NCBI GenBank assembly: GCA_900554315.1
Contig: USGP01000039.1
Location: forward strand, 1 to 7,674
From: an uncultured Mycoplasmatota bacterium
GTDB taxonomy: Bacteria > Bacillota_I > Bacilli_A > RF39 > UBA660
Direction: 5' to 3'
DNA length: 7,674 nt
Each line of letters opens with the position of its first letter. Within the stretch, counting starts at the first letter, position 1. Below, one piece after another: positions 6,050 through 7,674 of the stretch. The notes under the pieces are model-generated. The model was given only the letters and a program-made list of their open reading frames with translations, ran no database searches and had not been told where the DNA came from. Made by a program: the position numbers and the translations under genes.

Positions 6050-7674
6050 TTATGCATTCTTTCCACAACAGTTTTTGTACTTTTTGCCAGAACCACATGG
6101 GCATGGTTCATTTCTACCAATTTTCTTTACTCTTTTTGGTGTTTTCTTTGCTGGTTCTTTTCCACCTTCATTGGTAATTTTCTTTTTTGATACTTCTTTT
6201 CTTTCAATATTTTGTCTAATTTCGGCTCTTAATAAGAAGGTTGTTACATCTCTATCGATTTTTTGTAACATTTCATCGAACATGTCATAACCTTCCATAG
6301 TATAAGCACGTAATGGGTCTTCTTGAGCATATCCTCTTAAATGAATTCCTTCTCTTAAATGCGACATAGTATTAATATGTTCCATCCAGTAATTATCAAC
6401 TACTTGAAGTGTAATTGCTTTCTCAAATTCGTCTGTTACTTCTTGTGGTATTTCTTTTATCTTTTCTTCATACTCTTCTGTTATTTTTTTAACTAAGAAG
6501 TCTATAACATCCTCTTCTGATTTTCCATTAATATCTTCTAATTTTATGTCATGTTTTAATAAATTTTCATTTACGTATTCTGTAATCTCTTCATAATCTT
6601 TTTTATTTAAAGCTCCTTCAGGTGCTAAATGAGATTTTACTAAATCTTCCATATGATGACGGAATGTATCTAATACCATTTCATGAATAGATTCACTATC
6701 TAATATTTTATTTCTTTTTGCATACATAATTTCTCTTTGATCATTCATTACATCATCATATTGTAATAATTGTTTACGAATATCAAAGTTGTTTCCTTCT
6801 ACACGCTTTTGGGCTGTTCCAATAGATTTGGTAAATGTTTTACTTTGAATAGCTTGATCACCAAGTCCCATAGATTTCATCATCTCGCCAATTCTATCAG
6901 ATCCAAAACGTACCATTAAATCATCTTTCATAGACACAAAGAATTGTGTATATCCAGGATCTCCTTGACGACCTGAACGACCACGCAACTGATTATCAAT
7001 ACGACGAGATTCATGGCGCTCTGTACCAACTACACAAAGTCCTCCTAATTTTCTAATATCATCTGACAATTTAATATCAGTACCACGACCAGCCATGTTC
7101 GTAGCGATCGTTACGGCACCAATCTCACCTGCGTGAGAGATGATCTCTGCTTCTTTCTCGTGGAATTTCGCATTCAGTACGTTGTGTTTGATTCCACGTT
7201 TCTTAAGCATTGCACTTAATTCTTCAGACATCTCGATGGTGATCGTACCAACTAAAACAGGCTGTCCTTTTGCATGAGATTCAATGATATCTTCGACAAC
7301 AGCATTCATCTTCTCACGTTTTGTCTTGTAGATCGCATCATCATGATCGATTCTCTGAACTGGTTTGTTTGTTGGAATCACAACAACGTCCATTCCATAA
7401 ATCTCTCTAAATTCCTGTTCTTCTGTAAGTGCAGTACCTGTCATACCTGCTTTCTTGTCATATTTATTGAAGAAGTTCTGGAACGTGATCGTTGCAAGAG
7501 TTTTGGATTCTCTCTTGACCTTTACATTTTCCTTCGCTTCGATCGCCTGATGCAGACCATCAGAATAACGTCTTCCTGGCATGATACGTCCTGTAAATTC
7601 ATCGACGATCAATACTTCATCATCTTTTACTACATAGTCTTTGTCTTTAAACATTAAGTTACGTGCACGAAGTG
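6050..7674 (-). CDS. secA: Protein translocase subunit SecA, C-terminal part (N-terminus outside the window)
   Basis: SecA is the ATPase that drives preproteins through the SecYEG channel at the membrane. The frame is open to the right edge, with six further complete codons (LRARNL) upstream of the Met at 7654, so that Met is internal. Numbering from it: VDEFTGR at 17-23, the GMTGTA loop at 70-75, ATNMAGRGTD at 184-193 and GTERHESRRIDNQLRGRSGRQGD at 210-232, all NBD2 helicase-type motifs. The helical scaffold and wing follow (QKRVEGNNFD and LLQYDD region, then NYWMEHI). The C-terminal zinc-binding SEC-C motif is CxCx8CC at C518, C520, C529 and C530, preceded by a Lys-rich linker. Roughly the first 300 residues are missing. 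Codon use changes sharply inside the gene: all Gln codons up to Q222 are CAG and all from Q230 on are CAA; Ile codons are mostly ATC up to I183 and nearly all ATT/ATA afterwards. Confidence 0.97.
   Translation of the reverse strand, partial: LRARNLMFKDKDYVVKDDEVLIVDEFTGRIMPGRRYSDGLHQAIEAKENVKVKRESKTLATITFQNFFNKYDKKAGMTGTALTEEQEFREIYGMDVVVIPTNKPVQRIDHDDAIYKTKREKMNAVVEDIIESHAKGQPVLVGTITIEMSEELSAMLKKRGIKHNVLNAKFHEKEAEIISHAGEIGAVTIATNMAGRGTDIKLSDDIRKLGGLCVVGTERHESRRIDNQLRGRSGRQGDPGYTQFFVSMKDDLMVRFGSDRIGEMMKSMGLGDQAIQSKTFTKSIGTAQKRVEGNNFDIRKQLLQYDDVMNDQREIMYAKRNKILDSESIHEMVLDTFRHHMEDLVKSHLAPEGALNKKDYEEITEYVNENLLKHDIKLEDINGKSEEDVIDFLVKKITEEYEEKIKEIPQEVTDEFEKAITLQVVDNYWMEHINTMSHLREGIHLRGYAQEDPLRAYTMEGYDMFDEMLQKIDRDVTTFLLRAEIRQNIERKEVSKKKITNEGGKEPAKKTPKRVKKIGRNEPCPCGSGKKYKNCCGKNA

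Noticed and set aside
6075..6290. 71-codon plus-strand frame opposite the end of secA
   Set aside because: It is antisense to the SEC-C motif and linker of SecA and lacks a ribosome binding site worth noting.
7274..7657. 127-codon open frame on the plus strand
   Set aside because: It lies wholly inside secA, antisense to conserved NBD2 motifs, and its product is compositionally odd; it is a shadow of the real gene.

Overview
The window is AT-rich, single-strand coding DNA: every gene I can support lies on the minus strand. The low GC, A-rich ribosome binding sites of the AAGGAG type, short intrinsic terminators and a Bacillota-like SecA suggest a low-GC Bacillota, possibly an uncultured gut Erysipelotrichia- or Clostridia-type bacterium. 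I cannot place it more finely by reading alone.

In transcription order (right to left): (1) the C-terminal half of secA (6050-7674, running off the right edge), closed by a strong hairpin terminator; (2) a single YcxB-like two-helix membrane protein (5419-5943) with its own extended -10 promoter and terminator; (3) a single Rossmann-fold dehydrogenase of the dihydrodipicolinate reductase / 2,4-diaminopentanoate dehydrogenase type (4222-5271), also with its own promoter and terminator; (4) a tightly packed four-gene operon (4113 down to position 1) under an extended -10 promoter.

The operon is the point of interest. It encodes, in order, a membrane protein with an N-terminal zinc ribbon, three predicted helices and an outward-facing BspA-type leucine-rich-repeat domain; a radical SAM/SPASM enzyme of the peptide-maturase type with a long unassigned C-terminal extension; a 117-residue small protein ending in 13 consecutive asparagines, the natural candidate for the enzyme's substrate; and a second zinc-ribbon membrane protein cut by the left edge. 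The genes overlap or are separated by a few bases, so their translation is probably coupled. I read this as a candidate RiPP (ribosomally made, post-translationally modified peptide) system with an Asn-rich product. I do not recognise it as a described family, and the maturase-substrate link is inference from gene order.

A second point is that secA changes codon style abruptly near 6967-7106. The upstream part uses CAG and ATC and is about 42% GC by hand count. The downstream part uses only CAA and almost only ATT/ATA and is far more AT-rich. This suggests a recombination junction or a chimeric assembly inside a conserved stretch.
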